Shown here one piece after another: positions 24,230 to 32,681 of a DNA stretch of 64,000 bases (its first letter is position 1; every line of letters begins with the position of its first letter). Origin of the DNA: Marinobacter sp050379415 (GTDB lineage Bacteria; Pseudomonadota; Gammaproteobacteria; Pseudomonadales; Oleiphilaceae); assembly GCF_050379415.1 (NCBI RefSeq), contig NZ_JBNRLS010000007.1:1-64000 (forward strand), read 5' to 3'. The position numbers and the translations under genes were made by a program. The notes beneath the pieces were generated by a model. That model made no database searches and was not told where the DNA came from. It saw nothing but the letters and a program-made list of their open reading frames with translations.

Positions 24230-26122
24230 ATGACTGCCTACTTTGTCCAGGCCTTTATCTACCTGGTGGCTGCAGTCATTGCAGTACCCCTCGCCAAGCG
24301 CCTCGGTCTGGGTTCCGTACTCGGTTACCTGGTGGCCGGGGTTGTCATAGGACCTGTAACCGGTTTTGTCGGCCAGGAAGCTTCAACGATCCAGCATTTT
24401 GCCGAATTCGGCGTAGTGATGATGCTGTTTCTCGTGGGCATGGAACTGGATCCGAAGGCATTGTGGGCCATGCGGGTTCGGTTGGTGGGCCTTGGCGGCC
24501 TGCAGGTCGTGCTGACGTCGGTCGCTGGTTTTGCGGTCGCTACCTGGCTTGGCCTGGTGTGGCAGACGGCGCTCGCGGTAGGGCTGATTTTTGCGTTGTC
24601 GTCTACGGCGATCGTCCTCCAGACCTTGAGCGAAAAGGGGCTGGCGAAAACCGAAGGAGGGCGAAGCGCCTTTTCCGTATTGCTGTTCCAGGACATCGCC
24701 GTTATCCCGGTATTGGCACTTATTCCGCTGCTTTCTGTCTCGGCGGGGGCAGAGCCAGGAGCAGGCACGGCCGGCCACGGTGACCAACTGAGTCTGGTGG
24801 ATGGCCTGCCGGCCTGGGCCCATGCCCTGGTGGTGGTCGGAGCGATCGCGTTCGTGATCGTTGGTGGCTTCTACCTCGGGCGGCCGCTGTTCCGATACGT
24901 GGTGCGGGCCGGGTTACGGGAAGTGTTCACGGCCACGGCGCTGATGCTGGTGATCGGCATTGCGGCATTGATGAGCCTGGTCAACCTGTCGCCTGCCCTT
25001 GGAGCCTTTCTTGCCGGCGTGGTGCTGGCCAACAGCGAATTCCGTCATGAGCTGGAAGCGAACATAGAACCCTTCAAGGGGCTGTTGCTGGGTCTCTTTT
25101 TCATCACGGTCGGCGCCGGCATCGATTTCGGTGTGCTGGCGGCGTCCTGGATGGTGGTGCTGGGTCTGGCGCTCCTGGTGATTGTGATAAAGGCCCTGAT
25201 CCTGTGTGCCCTGGCAATGACGTTCGGGATCCGGGGCAGCAATGGCTGGTTATTCACGCTCGGCCTCGCGCAGGCCGGTGAATTCGGTTTTGTCCTGCTC
25301 ACCTACAGTCGCCAGAACAGCGTGATTCCAACCGATCTGGCGCAGACGTTGTCGATGGTGGTGGCGCTGTCCATGTTCCTGACACCACTGCTTTTCATCG
25401 TCTACGACCGGGTCGTTTTGCCCCGGTATCGCACCGCAACCAATCCGGAGCGTGAGGCAGATGACATCGAGGAACAGGCACCCGTGATTGTCGCCGGTGT
25501 GGGTCGTTTTGGTCAGATTGTCTGCCGGCTGTTGCGGGCCAACAACATTCCCACGGTGGTGCTGGATCATGAGATCGAGCAAATAGAGAACGTCCGGCAG
25601 ATCGGGTTGAAAAGCTACTTCGGTGATGCCAGCCGGCCGGACCTGCTCGAGACCGCCGGCATCGACAATGCCAGGCTGCTGATCGTGGCCATCGATGACC
25701 GGGACCGGGCGATCAAGATCGTCGAGCACGTCAAGCAGTTTCATCCCGGTGTCTGGGTTCTTGCCCGCGCCTTTGATCGCGGCCACGGTTACCGCTTACG
25801 GCAGGCCGGTGCCGATGACGTGGTCAGCGAGACCTACCATTCAGCACTGGAATTGGGCGGCCACACCCTGACGGCCATGGGCGTTCACCCGCTTCGGGCC
25901 CGGCAGATGACCTGGGCGTTCTTCGAGAATGAGAGGGCTCATGAAGACGAGCTGTTCGAGGCGTGGAAGGAAATCGAGGAGGGCATCGGTTTCAGTCCCC
26001 GTTACGGTGAGCTGTTCATGAAGCTCGAGGAGGCGCTGAGCGGCGTCATGCAAAAGGATTGGGACGAACCGAAACGTGAAGATGTCCCGGTCTGGGCACC
26101 CCCTGAAAAAAAACTGGAATAA
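24230..26122 (+). CDS. kefB: KefB-type monovalent cation:proton antiporter (CPA2)
   Basis: A 630-residue antiporter. Residues 1-390 hold about 12 membrane spans, including GSVLGYLVAGVVIGP, the HFAEFGVVMMLFLVGMELD segment typical of KefB/KefC, and FALSSTAIVLQTLSEKG. Residues 405-525 form a TrkA-N (RCK) nucleotide-binding domain with VIVAGVGRFGQIVCRLL and LDHEIEQIENVRQIGLKSYFGDASRPDLLETAGI. KefB proteins exchange K+ for H+ and are gated by glutathione adducts during electrophile stress. No KefG/KefF ancillary subunit is adjacent, so glutathione control is not assured. Confidence 0.9.
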   Translation: MTAYFVQAFIYLVAAVIAVPLAKRLGLGSVLGYLVAGVVIGPVTGFVGQEASTIQHFAEFGVVMMLFLVGMELDPKALWAMRVRLVGLGGLQVVLTSVAGFAVATWLGLVWQTALAVGLIFALSSTAIVLQTLSEKGLAKTEGGRSAFSVLLFQDIAVIPVLALIPLLSVSAGAEPGAGTAGHGDQLSLVDGLPAWAHALVVVGAIAFVIVGGFYLGRPLFRYVVRAGLREVFTATALMLVIGIAALMSLVNLSPALGAFLAGVVLANSEFRHELEANIEPFKGLLLGLFFITVGAGIDFGVLAASWMVVLGLALLVIVIKALILCALAMTFGIRGSNGWLFTLGLAQAGEFGFVLLTYSRQNSVIPTDLAQTLSMVVALSMFLTPLLFIVYDRVVLPRYRTATNPEREADDIEEQAPVIVAGVGRFGQIVCRLLRANNIPTVVLDHEIEQIENVRQIGLKSYFGDASRPDLLETAGIDNARLLIVAIDDRDRAIKIVEHVKQFHPGVWVLARAFDRGHGYRLRQAGADDVVSETYHSALELGGHTLTAMGVHPLRARQMTWAFFENERAHEDELFEAWKEIEEGIGFSPRYGELFMKLEEALSGVMQKDWDEPKREDVPVWAPPEKKLE

Positions 26123-26187
26123 ACTCGCTACCCACACGTCTTCCTGGTGAAAGCAACCCGAAACGGGCAAAACAGGAGGACGTAACC

Positions 26188-26700
26188 ATGAAAAAGCACG
26201 TACTGACCCTCGCAATCTGTTCCATCCTTTCCACTGGTGCCCTGGCGGCCGAAGGCTCCGGTTCCGCCAATGCCAGTATGCAGGCCGAGACCAACATGAG
26301 TGCTGAGGCCAGTGCCCAGAATGGTGTTTCGGCCCAAGGCGGCGGATCCGCTTCGGCTGAAGGTAGCGTCAATGGCCGGTCGGTTCGCGATGAGGCATCT
26401 GAACAAGGTCAGGCGGCCAGCAGTGAGGCTCGCCAGAACGCCAATCAGGCTGTACGCGCGGGCGTCGAAACCGGCCAGAAGGTCCGGGGTACTGCAAACG
26501 CAGCGGCCGAAGCCGCTGCCTCCAGTGCGGATGAGCAGCGCCAGCAGGCGCAGGAGCGAATGAATGAGGCCCGAAATGCCGAAATCCGGGCTGAAACCAA
26601 TCAGCAAATCGGCACGTCAGTGTCAGATAGCGTGAAGAGTGAAGTTCGCAACACCGTGAAGGGTACGGTGCAGGGCTCCGCCACCGGCGGCGCTCTGTAA
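26188..26700 (+). CDS. Ala-rich low-complexity secreted protein
   Basis: A 170-residue protein. It has a signal peptide (KKHVLTLAICSILSTGALAAEG) and a mature part dominated by Ala, Ser, Gln, Glu and Asn. The first half is Gly/Ser/Ala-rich and probably disordered. Residues 75-140 are heptad-like and should form a coiled coil (EARQNANQAVRAGVETGQKVRG, ADEQRQQAQERMNEARNAEI). No family recognised. A strong terminator follows directly. The next gene encodes an outer-membrane barrel, so an envelope role is possible. Confidence 0.7.
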   Translation: MKKHVLTLAICSILSTGALAAEGSGSANASMQAETNMSAEASAQNGVSAQGGGSASAEGSVNGRSVRDEASEQGQAASSEARQNANQAVRAGVETGQKVRGTANAAAEAAASSADEQRQQAQERMNEARNAEIRAETNQQIGTSVSDSVKSEVRNTVKGTVQGSATGGAL

Positions 26701-26717
26701 GCATTCACTCAGCCGCG

Positions 26718-26746
26718 GCCGGGCCATTTTCAGGCCCGGCTTTTTT
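26718..26746 (+). terminator. Rho-independent terminator
   Basis: Perfect stem GCCGGGCC (26718-26725) and GGCCCGGC (26733-26740) with a seven-base loop and a run of six T. It closes the transcript of the Ala-rich protein gene. Confidence 0.9.
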
Positions 26747-26765
26747 CTGACAGAGAGGAGCCGAT

Positions 26766-27734
26766 ATGCGTTTGATAGACCGAATCTCCGCACTGTCCCT
26801 TGCCGTGGGACTGATGTCTCCATTACTGGTGGCCGAGGCCGCGGAAAAGGCTGAACTGAACGGGCATCTGGAAGGGGGCTACGAGCACGACAGCAACCTG
26901 ACCGTGGACGAACTGAATGCGTCTTCCGGCGAGAGTGACGAGGCCTGGGTGTTCGATGCTGGTCTGGAGGGCATCCTCAAGCCGGCAGAACGACTGAATA
27001 TCACGCTCGGTTATTCCGTGTCCGGCCGCCGGTACCAGACCTTTGACCGGTTTGACCAGGACATTCATCTGGCTTCCGCCGATATCAGTTACGACTTCGA
27101 TCCGGTTACCGTCGGAGCCAGCTACCATTTTTCCCATGCGACGCTGGGTTCCGATCCTTTCCTGGATTATCAGCGAGCCAGTGTCTATCTCGGGCGTCTG
27201 GTAGGTGACGATGTCTACCTGCTGGCGAGTCTGCAGGATAAGGGCAAGGACTTCGAGGACAGCGATGCCCGGGATTCGGACATCAAGGGCGCCAGCCTGG
27301 ATACGTTCTTTTTCTTCAACGAGGCCCGAAGCCACTTGCTGTTCGGGGTGGACGGCGACCGTGAGGACGCTGAGGCCGATGCCTATGACAACCGCCTGGT
27401 GCGGGTCCGCATCAGCCTGGTGCACAAGTTCACGCTGGCAGGCGAGGACAACCGGTTGCGACTGGGCTGGCGGTTCGAGGATCGGGAATACGAGGCGGTG
27501 ACCATCACCAGCAACGATCCGTTGCTGACGGATCCGCTCACAGGTGACCTTACCGAGCGCAGTTCCAGCCAGCGCGCGGATCAGGGGCGAATCCTGGAAG
27601 CAGGCTGGCGCATCGGTCTGACCGAGGTGGTCAGTATTGAGCCCAGCATTTCGTACGGAAACTACACCTCGAACGTGGATTCGGCCGACTATGACAAGAC
27701 CGTGGCTGGAGTCACCCTGCGGGCCGGATTCTGA
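26766..27734 (+). CDS. Outer membrane beta-barrel protein
   Basis: A 322-residue protein. A signal peptide (LSLAVGLMSPLLVAEAAE) is followed by a strand-rich sequence of alternating hydrophobic residues that ends in a C-terminal aromatic strand, VAGVTLRAGF. The GGYEHDSNLTVDEL start and LGYSVSGRRYQTFDRFDQDIHLASADISYDF segment resemble putative beta-barrel porin 2 and surface-lipoprotein-assembly-type barrels. The final phenylalanine is the Bam recognition feature. Specific cargo or solute unknown. AGAGAGGAG precedes the ATG. Confidence 0.8.
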   Translation: MRLIDRISALSLAVGLMSPLLVAEAAEKAELNGHLEGGYEHDSNLTVDELNASSGESDEAWVFDAGLEGILKPAERLNITLGYSVSGRRYQTFDRFDQDIHLASADISYDFDPVTVGASYHFSHATLGSDPFLDYQRASVYLGRLVGDDVYLLASLQDKGKDFEDSDARDSDIKGASLDTFFFFNEARSHLLFGVDGDREDAEADAYDNRLVRVRISLVHKFTLAGEDNRLRLGWRFEDREYEAVTITSNDPLLTDPLTGDLTERSSSQRADQGRILEAGWRIGLTEVVSIEPSISYGNYTSNVDSADYDKTVAGVTLRAGF

Positions 27735-27744
27735 CCCGTAAGAA

Positions 27745-29106
27745 TCAGTAATCCAGCAGGCCGTGGCCGAAACTCCGGTCACGGCCAGGCTCGCCAAGGT
27801 CCCGGGCTGTTCCGATCAGAGCCTCTATGGCCTGCTCCGGGGAAGTCGCGAGAAGCCGGCAGGCGAGGGCCGCCGCGACCACCGGTGCCGCCAGGGAGGT
27901 GCCGCTGTCTGACGTCAATCCGCCATCCGGTGCAGCGACCGGGACCGATACGCCCCGGGCCGCAAACATCACCTGCTCGCCACGATTGGCCCACCGATAA
28001 AGCTCGTTCGAGTCATCCACTGCGGTAACACCGACGACTCCCGGATAGGCCGCCGGATACAGTGGAGGTGCCGCCGGTCCCTGATTGCCCACCGCGGCCA
28101 CCATCACAATGCCGCGATCCAGCAGGTTGCCGGTCACCGTCGCCAGCACCCGGTTATCCGGCCCTGTCAGGCTGATATTCACGACGGAAATAGCCTGCTC
28201 CGACAGCCAGTTCAGGCCCTGCAGAAGATGTCCCAGAGTGGCACCGGACAGATTCCGGTTCCGGTCAAAGAACACTGACGCGTTGTACAGGGTGGCGCCG
28301 GGCAGGCGGGCTGGCGAATCACCGCTGAAGTCGCCCACCATCAGGCTCGCGACGGCGGTCCCGTGGGCACGGGGCTCGGCAAGCTGGCCTTTCGCGCCGT
28401 CGACCTTGAGGAAACGGGACTGCACCAGCCGGGCTTGCCGGAATGCCGGATGGTCCGTGGCAATCGAGGTATCCACCATACCGACCCGAACCGGGGAAGA
28501 GCACAGGCTCTGCCACTGGGGTGCCCGCGACTGCGGCTTCGGCGGTGGTTCGTCAGTCTGGGGGCTGTAGATATGGTTCCGGTCCAGCCGGTCCGTAAGC
28601 TCCGGCAGAATTGAGCGCAGGGCCTCCCGGGAGTCCAGTTCCGGTGACACCCGGAAGCGGACAAGGTTTACGCCCAGTCCCCCCAATTCTTGACGCTTGA
28701 GCAGCGTAATGCCGGTTTGATCGAGTCGGGCGATTTCCTCGTCCGTGCCGGTGAACAGCCACTCGCGTTCCACCGCGCGCCAGCCATCTTCGACGACAAC
28801 ATCGTTGAATGCTACCTCGCCTTGTTCCGTCAGGACAGGCAGCTTCGACGGCAGGTTTTCAAGCGGGTTCCGGAGGGTTTTGGTTGCGGTTTCCACCCGG
28901 TCCTCGATGTGACGGGCCATCCTCCGCTCCACGAGCCGTTCTGCGCTTTGCTCCACCTGCCGGGTGACAGGGCCGGCGGCACCGTCCAGCACGCCGGTAC
29001 CCAGCGCCACAACCGGGGTAGCAAGGGAGGCCAGGGCAAGGGCGGAGAGCCAATGGATCTTTCGGGAGTGCTTCATCGTGTCTGTCCGCATTCGGGAGTG
29101 TTTCAT
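27745..29106 (-). CDS. S8 (subtilisin-like) serine protease, exported
   Basis: A protease of 453 residues from the ATG at 29106; a later in-frame ATG at 29076 starts the signal peptide directly (KHSRKIHWLSALALASLATPVVALG). The catalytic triad is Asp in GMVDTSIATDHP, His in HGTAVASLMVG and Ser in DSGTSLAAPVVAAAL, with the oxyanion Asn in VAAVGNQGP. The 200-residue N-terminal part (about residues 30-220) has no recognised domain and may be a propeptide or sensor region. It ends shortly after the Ser motif, so it is a minimal S8 domain. Divergent from an ECF sigma/anti-sigma pair. Confidence 0.87.
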   Translation of the reverse strand: MKHSRMRTDTMKHSRKIHWLSALALASLATPVVALGTGVLDGAAGPVTRQVEQSAERLVERRMARHIEDRVETATKTLRNPLENLPSKLPVLTEQGEVAFNDVVVEDGWRAVEREWLFTGTDEEIARLDQTGITLLKRQELGGLGVNLVRFRVSPELDSREALRSILPELTDRLDRNHIYSPQTDEPPPKPQSRAPQWQSLCSSPVRVGMVDTSIATDHPAFRQARLVQSRFLKVDGAKGQLAEPRAHGTAVASLMVGDFSGDSPARLPGATLYNASVFFDRNRNLSGATLGHLLQGLNWLSEQAISVVNISLTGPDNRVLATVTGNLLDRGIVMVAAVGNQGPAAPPLYPAAYPGVVGVTAVDDSNELYRWANRGEQVMFAARGVSVPVAAPDGGLTSDSGTSLAAPVVAAALACRLLATSPEQAIEALIGTARDLGEPGRDRSFGHGLLDY

Positions 29107-29204
29107 TCGATATAACGACCGGGTCAGAAAAAAATTCCGTGCTTTGGTGGAATAAAACGGTTTCTGGCTCGTTGTACTGGTAACACGTATCAGCAAAGAG
29201 CGCT

Positions 29205-29696
29205 ATGCATCAGGAAATTACCGAACTTTTGCCCAGGCTCAGACGCTTTGCCTACTCGCTTACCGGCTCCATGCCCGATGCCGACGACCTGCTCCAGAAC
29301 ACGGTGGAACGGTTACTGGCCCGGGAAATGCCCGGGGACGCTGATCTTACCAAGTGGGCGTTCCGGGTCTGTCGCAATGTCTGGATAGACGAGTGCCGGG
29401 CCCGGAAGGTTCGCCGGGAGGCAGCGGAACGGCCGGAGCTGTCCGATGGCCAGGTTGTGGACGGCGAGCAGCAGACGGCCCGGGAGATCGAGTGGAGCCG
29501 GGTGGATGCGGCCATGGCAAATTTGCCGGAGGATCAGCGCCAGATCATATCCCTGGTGGCCATCCAGGGCTTCTCCTACCAGGCCGTTGCGGAGATTCTG
29601 TCGGTACGCAAGGGTACGGTCATGAGCCGGCTGGCCCGGGCGAGGGCGGCACTGAGCGAGGCGCTGGCATCTGTAACCATGAGGACCCGACCATGA
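29205..29696 (+). CDS. ECF sigma factor
   Basis: A 163-residue ECF sigma factor. Region 2: LLPRLRRFAYSLTGSMPDADDLLQNTVERLLAR. Region 4: MANLPEDQRQIISLVAIQGFSYQAVAEILSVRKGTVMSRLARARAAL. The start is the first ATG. The gene overlaps the following anti-sigma gene by four bases (ATGA), so the two are co-translated. It is divergent from the S8 protease gene about 100 bases away, and probably controls both. Confidence 0.92.
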   Translation: MHQEITELLPRLRRFAYSLTGSMPDADDLLQNTVERLLAREMPGDADLTKWAFRVCRNVWIDECRARKVRREAAERPELSDGQVVDGEQQTAREIEWSRVDAAMANLPEDQRQIISLVAIQGFSYQAVAEILSVRKGTVMSRLARARAALSEALASVTMRTRP

Positions 29697-30418
29697 ACAT
29701 AACCGACGAGACCCTGTCTGCTTTCCTGGACCATGAACTGCCCGAGGCAGAGATGCAGGCGGTGCGTGACCAGCTGGCCGCGGATCCGGCACTGGCGGAT
29801 CGTCTGGCGGAACTGGCGTCGGTCGATGCCGAACTGCAGGCCCGTTATGGCGCGATCGATGACCGGCCTATGCCCGAATCGGTTACCCGGCTGCTGGCTG
29901 AAAAGTCATCAGAGGGTGCCGGAGGCGAGCCGGACAATGTCATTGCCTTCCCCTGGTGGCGTAGGGTAAGGGAGCATACCGGCAAAGCCGTCGCCGCTGC
30001 GGTGATTGCCGGGTTTGCGCTCGCCCAGTGGCTGGCCTTGCCGGAGTCCGGCGAAGAAGCCGGCTGGGCGGAGGTGGCACAGGCCCTGGAGGCGCGTCCG
30101 AGCGGTGAGCCCCATGCCATTGACGATACCACCGTGACGCCGAGGCTGACCTTCCGGAACCAGGACGGAGACTGGTGCCGGCAGTACCTGGTACAGAAGG
30201 CTGACCATGCCTCCGAACAGATTGCCTGCCGCACCGGTGCCGGCGACTGGCAACAGGTGGCGAAAGTCGATGTGGAGGTTAGCGCCTCTCCGGAGGCCTA
30301 TCAGACCGCGACCGGAGGTCGTGTCCTGGATGAGACGCTGGATCGACTCATGGAAGGGCCGGCCATTGGCCCTGATGCGGAAAGAACCCTGATCGAGAAA
30401 CAATGGAGCGGCCAATAA
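29693..30418 (+). CDS. Transmembrane anti-sigma factor
   Basis: A 241-residue protein starting at the ATG at 29693, which overlaps the sigma gene stop. The N-terminal segment (about residues 1-75: NITDETLSAFLDHELPEAEMQAVRDQLAADPALADRLAEL) is the anti-sigma helical bundle. One membrane span follows near residues 97-118 (HTGKAVAAAVIAGFALAQWLAL), then a periplasmic domain of about 120 residues. Two or three cysteines lie in the periplasmic part (WCRQYL, IACRTG). There is no zinc HxxxCxxC motif. Stop codon lies in the loop of the downstream terminator. Confidence 0.87.
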   Translation: MNITDETLSAFLDHELPEAEMQAVRDQLAADPALADRLAELASVDAELQARYGAIDDRPMPESVTRLLAEKSSEGAGGEPDNVIAFPWWRRVREHTGKAVAAAVIAGFALAQWLALPESGEEAGWAEVAQALEARPSGEPHAIDDTTVTPRLTFRNQDGDWCRQYLVQKADHASEQIACRTGAGDWQQVAKVDVEVSASPEAYQTATGGRVLDETLDRLMEGPAIGPDAERTLIEKQWSGQ

Positions 30419-30433
30419 CGGCCGCTCTTTTTT
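30406..30433 (+). terminator. Rho-independent terminator
   Basis: Stem GAGCGGCC (30406-30413) and GGCCGCTC (30420-30427), six-base loop, then six or more T. The anti-sigma stop codon lies in the loop, so the hairpin overlaps the coding end. Confidence 0.9.
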
Positions 30434-30475
30434 GAGCAGGTTTGAAATCCCTGTCACGTTTCTGTAGCCTTTATT

Positions 30476-30495
30476 TTAATTGAACGTTCAATTAA
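30476..30495. promoter_or_regulatory. BetI operator candidate (20-base palindrome)
   Basis: A perfect palindrome of arms TTAATTGAAC and GTTCAATTAA, extended imperfectly by flanking T and A runs, lies 67 bases upstream of betI. TTGAACGTTCAA-type sites are the known choline-responsive BetI targets in gammaproteobacteria. A TTGAAA at 30442 could be the -35 element. Confidence 0.8.
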
Positions 30496-30561
30496 TAAAA
30501 AACAGGTAGAGATCAGAGCCTGTTTTCGACACGGAAATCATCGGGAATTCGCGGAATCGCC

Positions 30562-31170
30562 ATGCCAAAAGTTGGAATGAAAGATACCCGCAAGCAGCAG
30601 CTCATTGACGCCACCATGGAGTCCATCGCCGAGCTGGGCATGCAGAACACCACCATAGTCAGCATCAGCAAGCGGGCGGGAATGTCCTCGGGGATCATCA
30701 GTCATTACTTCGGGGGCAAGCAGGGCCTGATCGAGGCGGCGTTGCGTTACCTGCTCGAGCAGCTGGGCAAGGAACTGCGTGAGCGCATGGCGAAAACCGA
30801 TGGCTCCCCGGAGCAGCGGCTTGATTGCATCGTGGAAGCCAACTTTTCCGAATTCCAGCGCTCGGCCCTGGCCGCCAAGACCTGGCTGAGCTTCTGGTCC
30901 CGCTCCATGCATGAGCCGGGGCTCAAGCGACTGCAGCAGATCAACAACGCCCGGCTGTACAGCAACCTGCGCTATTCCTTCGCCCAGGTGTTGCCGGCGG
31001 GGCAGGCCACGGAGGCCGCGCGCCAGACCGCTGCGATGATTGACGGTTTCTGGCTGCGAAGTGCCCTGAGCCTGGACCCGATGGAAAGCTTCGAGGCGGG
31101 CGAGCGGCTCACCAAACAGTTTATTCACGACACCCTGGCCAAGGCCGGGGCAACGAATTCAGCGAATTGA
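30562..31170 (+). CDS. betI: BetI, choline-responsive TetR-type repressor
   Basis: A 202-residue TetR family repressor. The N-terminal HTH is QQLIDATMESIAELGMQNTTIVSISKRAGMSSGIISHYFGGKQGLIEAALRYL. The ligand domain carries LSFWSRSMHEPGLKRLQQINNARLYSNLRYSF, which is BetI-specific. BetI releases DNA when choline binds. It heads the operon betI-betB-betA, and the palindrome upstream is its probable autoregulatory site. Spacing to betB is about 15 bases. Confidence 0.95.
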   Translation: MPKVGMKDTRKQQLIDATMESIAELGMQNTTIVSISKRAGMSSGIISHYFGGKQGLIEAALRYLLEQLGKELRERMAKTDGSPEQRLDCIVEANFSEFQRSALAAKTWLSFWSRSMHEPGLKRLQQINNARLYSNLRYSFAQVLPAGQATEAARQTAAMIDGFWLRSALSLDPMESFEAGERLTKQFIHDTLAKAGATNSAN

Positions 31171-31184
31171 GGTTACCGGTCACT

Positions 31185-32654
31185 ATGTCCAACAACGTAC
31201 CTGTGGTTCAGAACTTTGTGCACGGCCGTTTCCTGGCCAACACTAGCGGCGAGACCTTCCCGGTGGTCAACCCGGCCACCGGCCAGGTCATCTACGAGGT
31301 GGAAGTGGCGGATGAGGCCGTCCAGCAGGCGGCCATGGAAAGTGCCCGGGCCGGCTTTGCCCAGTGGTCCGCCATGCCGGCCATCGAGCGCAGCCGCATC
31401 CTGTTGAAGGCGGTGGCCTTACTGCGTGAGCGCAACGACGAGCTGGCGGCCGCGGAAGTTCGGGATACCGGCAAGCCCTGGCAGGAAGCGGAGGCCGTGG
31501 ATGTGGTCACCGGCGCGGACGCCATCGAATTCTTCGCCGGCCTGGCGCCCTCCATCGAGGGCAACCAGCAGGATCTGGGTGGCGATTTCTACTACACCCG
31601 CCGCGAGCCGCTGGGTATCTGCGCCGGCATCGGTGCCTGGAACTACCCGATCCAGATCGCGTGCTGGAAGTCGGCTCCGGCGCTGGCCTGCGGCAACGCC
31701 ATGATCTTCAAACCCTCCGAGGAAACCCCGATGGGGGCCGTGAAGTTGGCGGAAATCTTTGTGGAGGCCGGTGTGCCGGCTGGCGTGTTCAACGTGGTCC
31801 AGGGTGCGGCGGAAGTCGGCCAGTGGCTGACCCACCACCCGGACATCGCCAAGGTGTCGTTCACCGGCGAAGTTGCCACCGGCAAAAAGGTAATGTCAGC
31901 GGCATCGTCCACTCTGAAGGACGTCACTATGGAGCTCGGCGGCAAGTCCCCACTGATTGTCTTTGACGACGCCGACCTGGAGAACGCCATCTCCGCCGCC
32001 ATGGTGGGCAACTTCTACACCCAGGGCGAGATCTGCACCAACGGTACCCGGGTGTTCGTGCACGAGGATATCTACCCGCAGTTCATGGAGCGCCTGCTGG
32101 AGCGGACCCGCAAGAACATCAAGCCGGGTGACCCGATGAATCCGGACACCAACTTCGGCGCCTTGATCTCCAAAAAGCATCAGGACCTGGTGCTGGATTA
32201 CATCGCCAAGGGGCTTTCTGAAGGCGCCACCCTGAGCCACGGAGGCCGGGCCTTCGAGCCGGATGATTCCAAAGGTGGCTATTTCGTTGAGCCCACCATC
32301 TTCACCGACTGCACCGATGACATGACCATCGTGAAGGAAGAGATCTTCGGACCGGTGATGTCGGTACTGACCTTCTCCGACGAGGACGAGGTGATTGCCC
32401 GCGCCAACAACACCGACACCGGCCTGGCCGCTGGCGTCTTCACCAACGACATCCGCCGGGCCCACCGGGTCATTCACCAGATCCAGGCGGGCATCTGCTG
32501 GATCAACAGTTACGGCGCCTCGCCGGCGGAAATGCCGGTTGGCGGCTACAAACTCTCCGGCATCGGCCGGGAAAACGGGCGCGAGACCATCGCTCACTAC
32601 ACCCAGATCAAATCGGTGTATGTGGGGATGGAAGATCTCGACGCCCCGTTCTGA
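31185..32654 (+). CDS. betB: Betaine aldehyde dehydrogenase
   Basis: A 489-residue NAD-dependent aldehyde dehydrogenase (E. coli BetB 490), starting at the ATG at 31185; a TTG frame opening upstream is not needed. The catalytic Glu lies in TMELGGKSPLIVF and the catalytic Cys in QGEICTNGTRVF. The NAD site includes FTGEVATGKKV. It oxidises betaine aldehyde to glycine betaine, the second step from choline. Between betI and betA in the usual gammaproteobacterial order. Confidence 0.95.
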   Translation: MSNNVPVVQNFVHGRFLANTSGETFPVVNPATGQVIYEVEVADEAVQQAAMESARAGFAQWSAMPAIERSRILLKAVALLRERNDELAAAEVRDTGKPWQEAEAVDVVTGADAIEFFAGLAPSIEGNQQDLGGDFYYTRREPLGICAGIGAWNYPIQIACWKSAPALACGNAMIFKPSEETPMGAVKLAEIFVEAGVPAGVFNVVQGAAEVGQWLTHHPDIAKVSFTGEVATGKKVMSAASSTLKDVTMELGGKSPLIVFDDADLENAISAAMVGNFYTQGEICTNGTRVFVHEDIYPQFMERLLERTRKNIKPGDPMNPDTNFGALISKKHQDLVLDYIAKGLSEGATLSHGGRAFEPDDSKGGYFVEPTIFTDCTDDMTIVKEEIFGPVMSVLTFSDEDEVIARANNTDTGLAAGVFTNDIRRAHRVIHQIQAGICWINSYGASPAEMPVGGYKLSGIGRENGRETIAHYTQIKSVYVGMEDLDAPF

Positions 32655-32681
32655 TCCCGCAGGCCACAGAGGAGAACGCGT

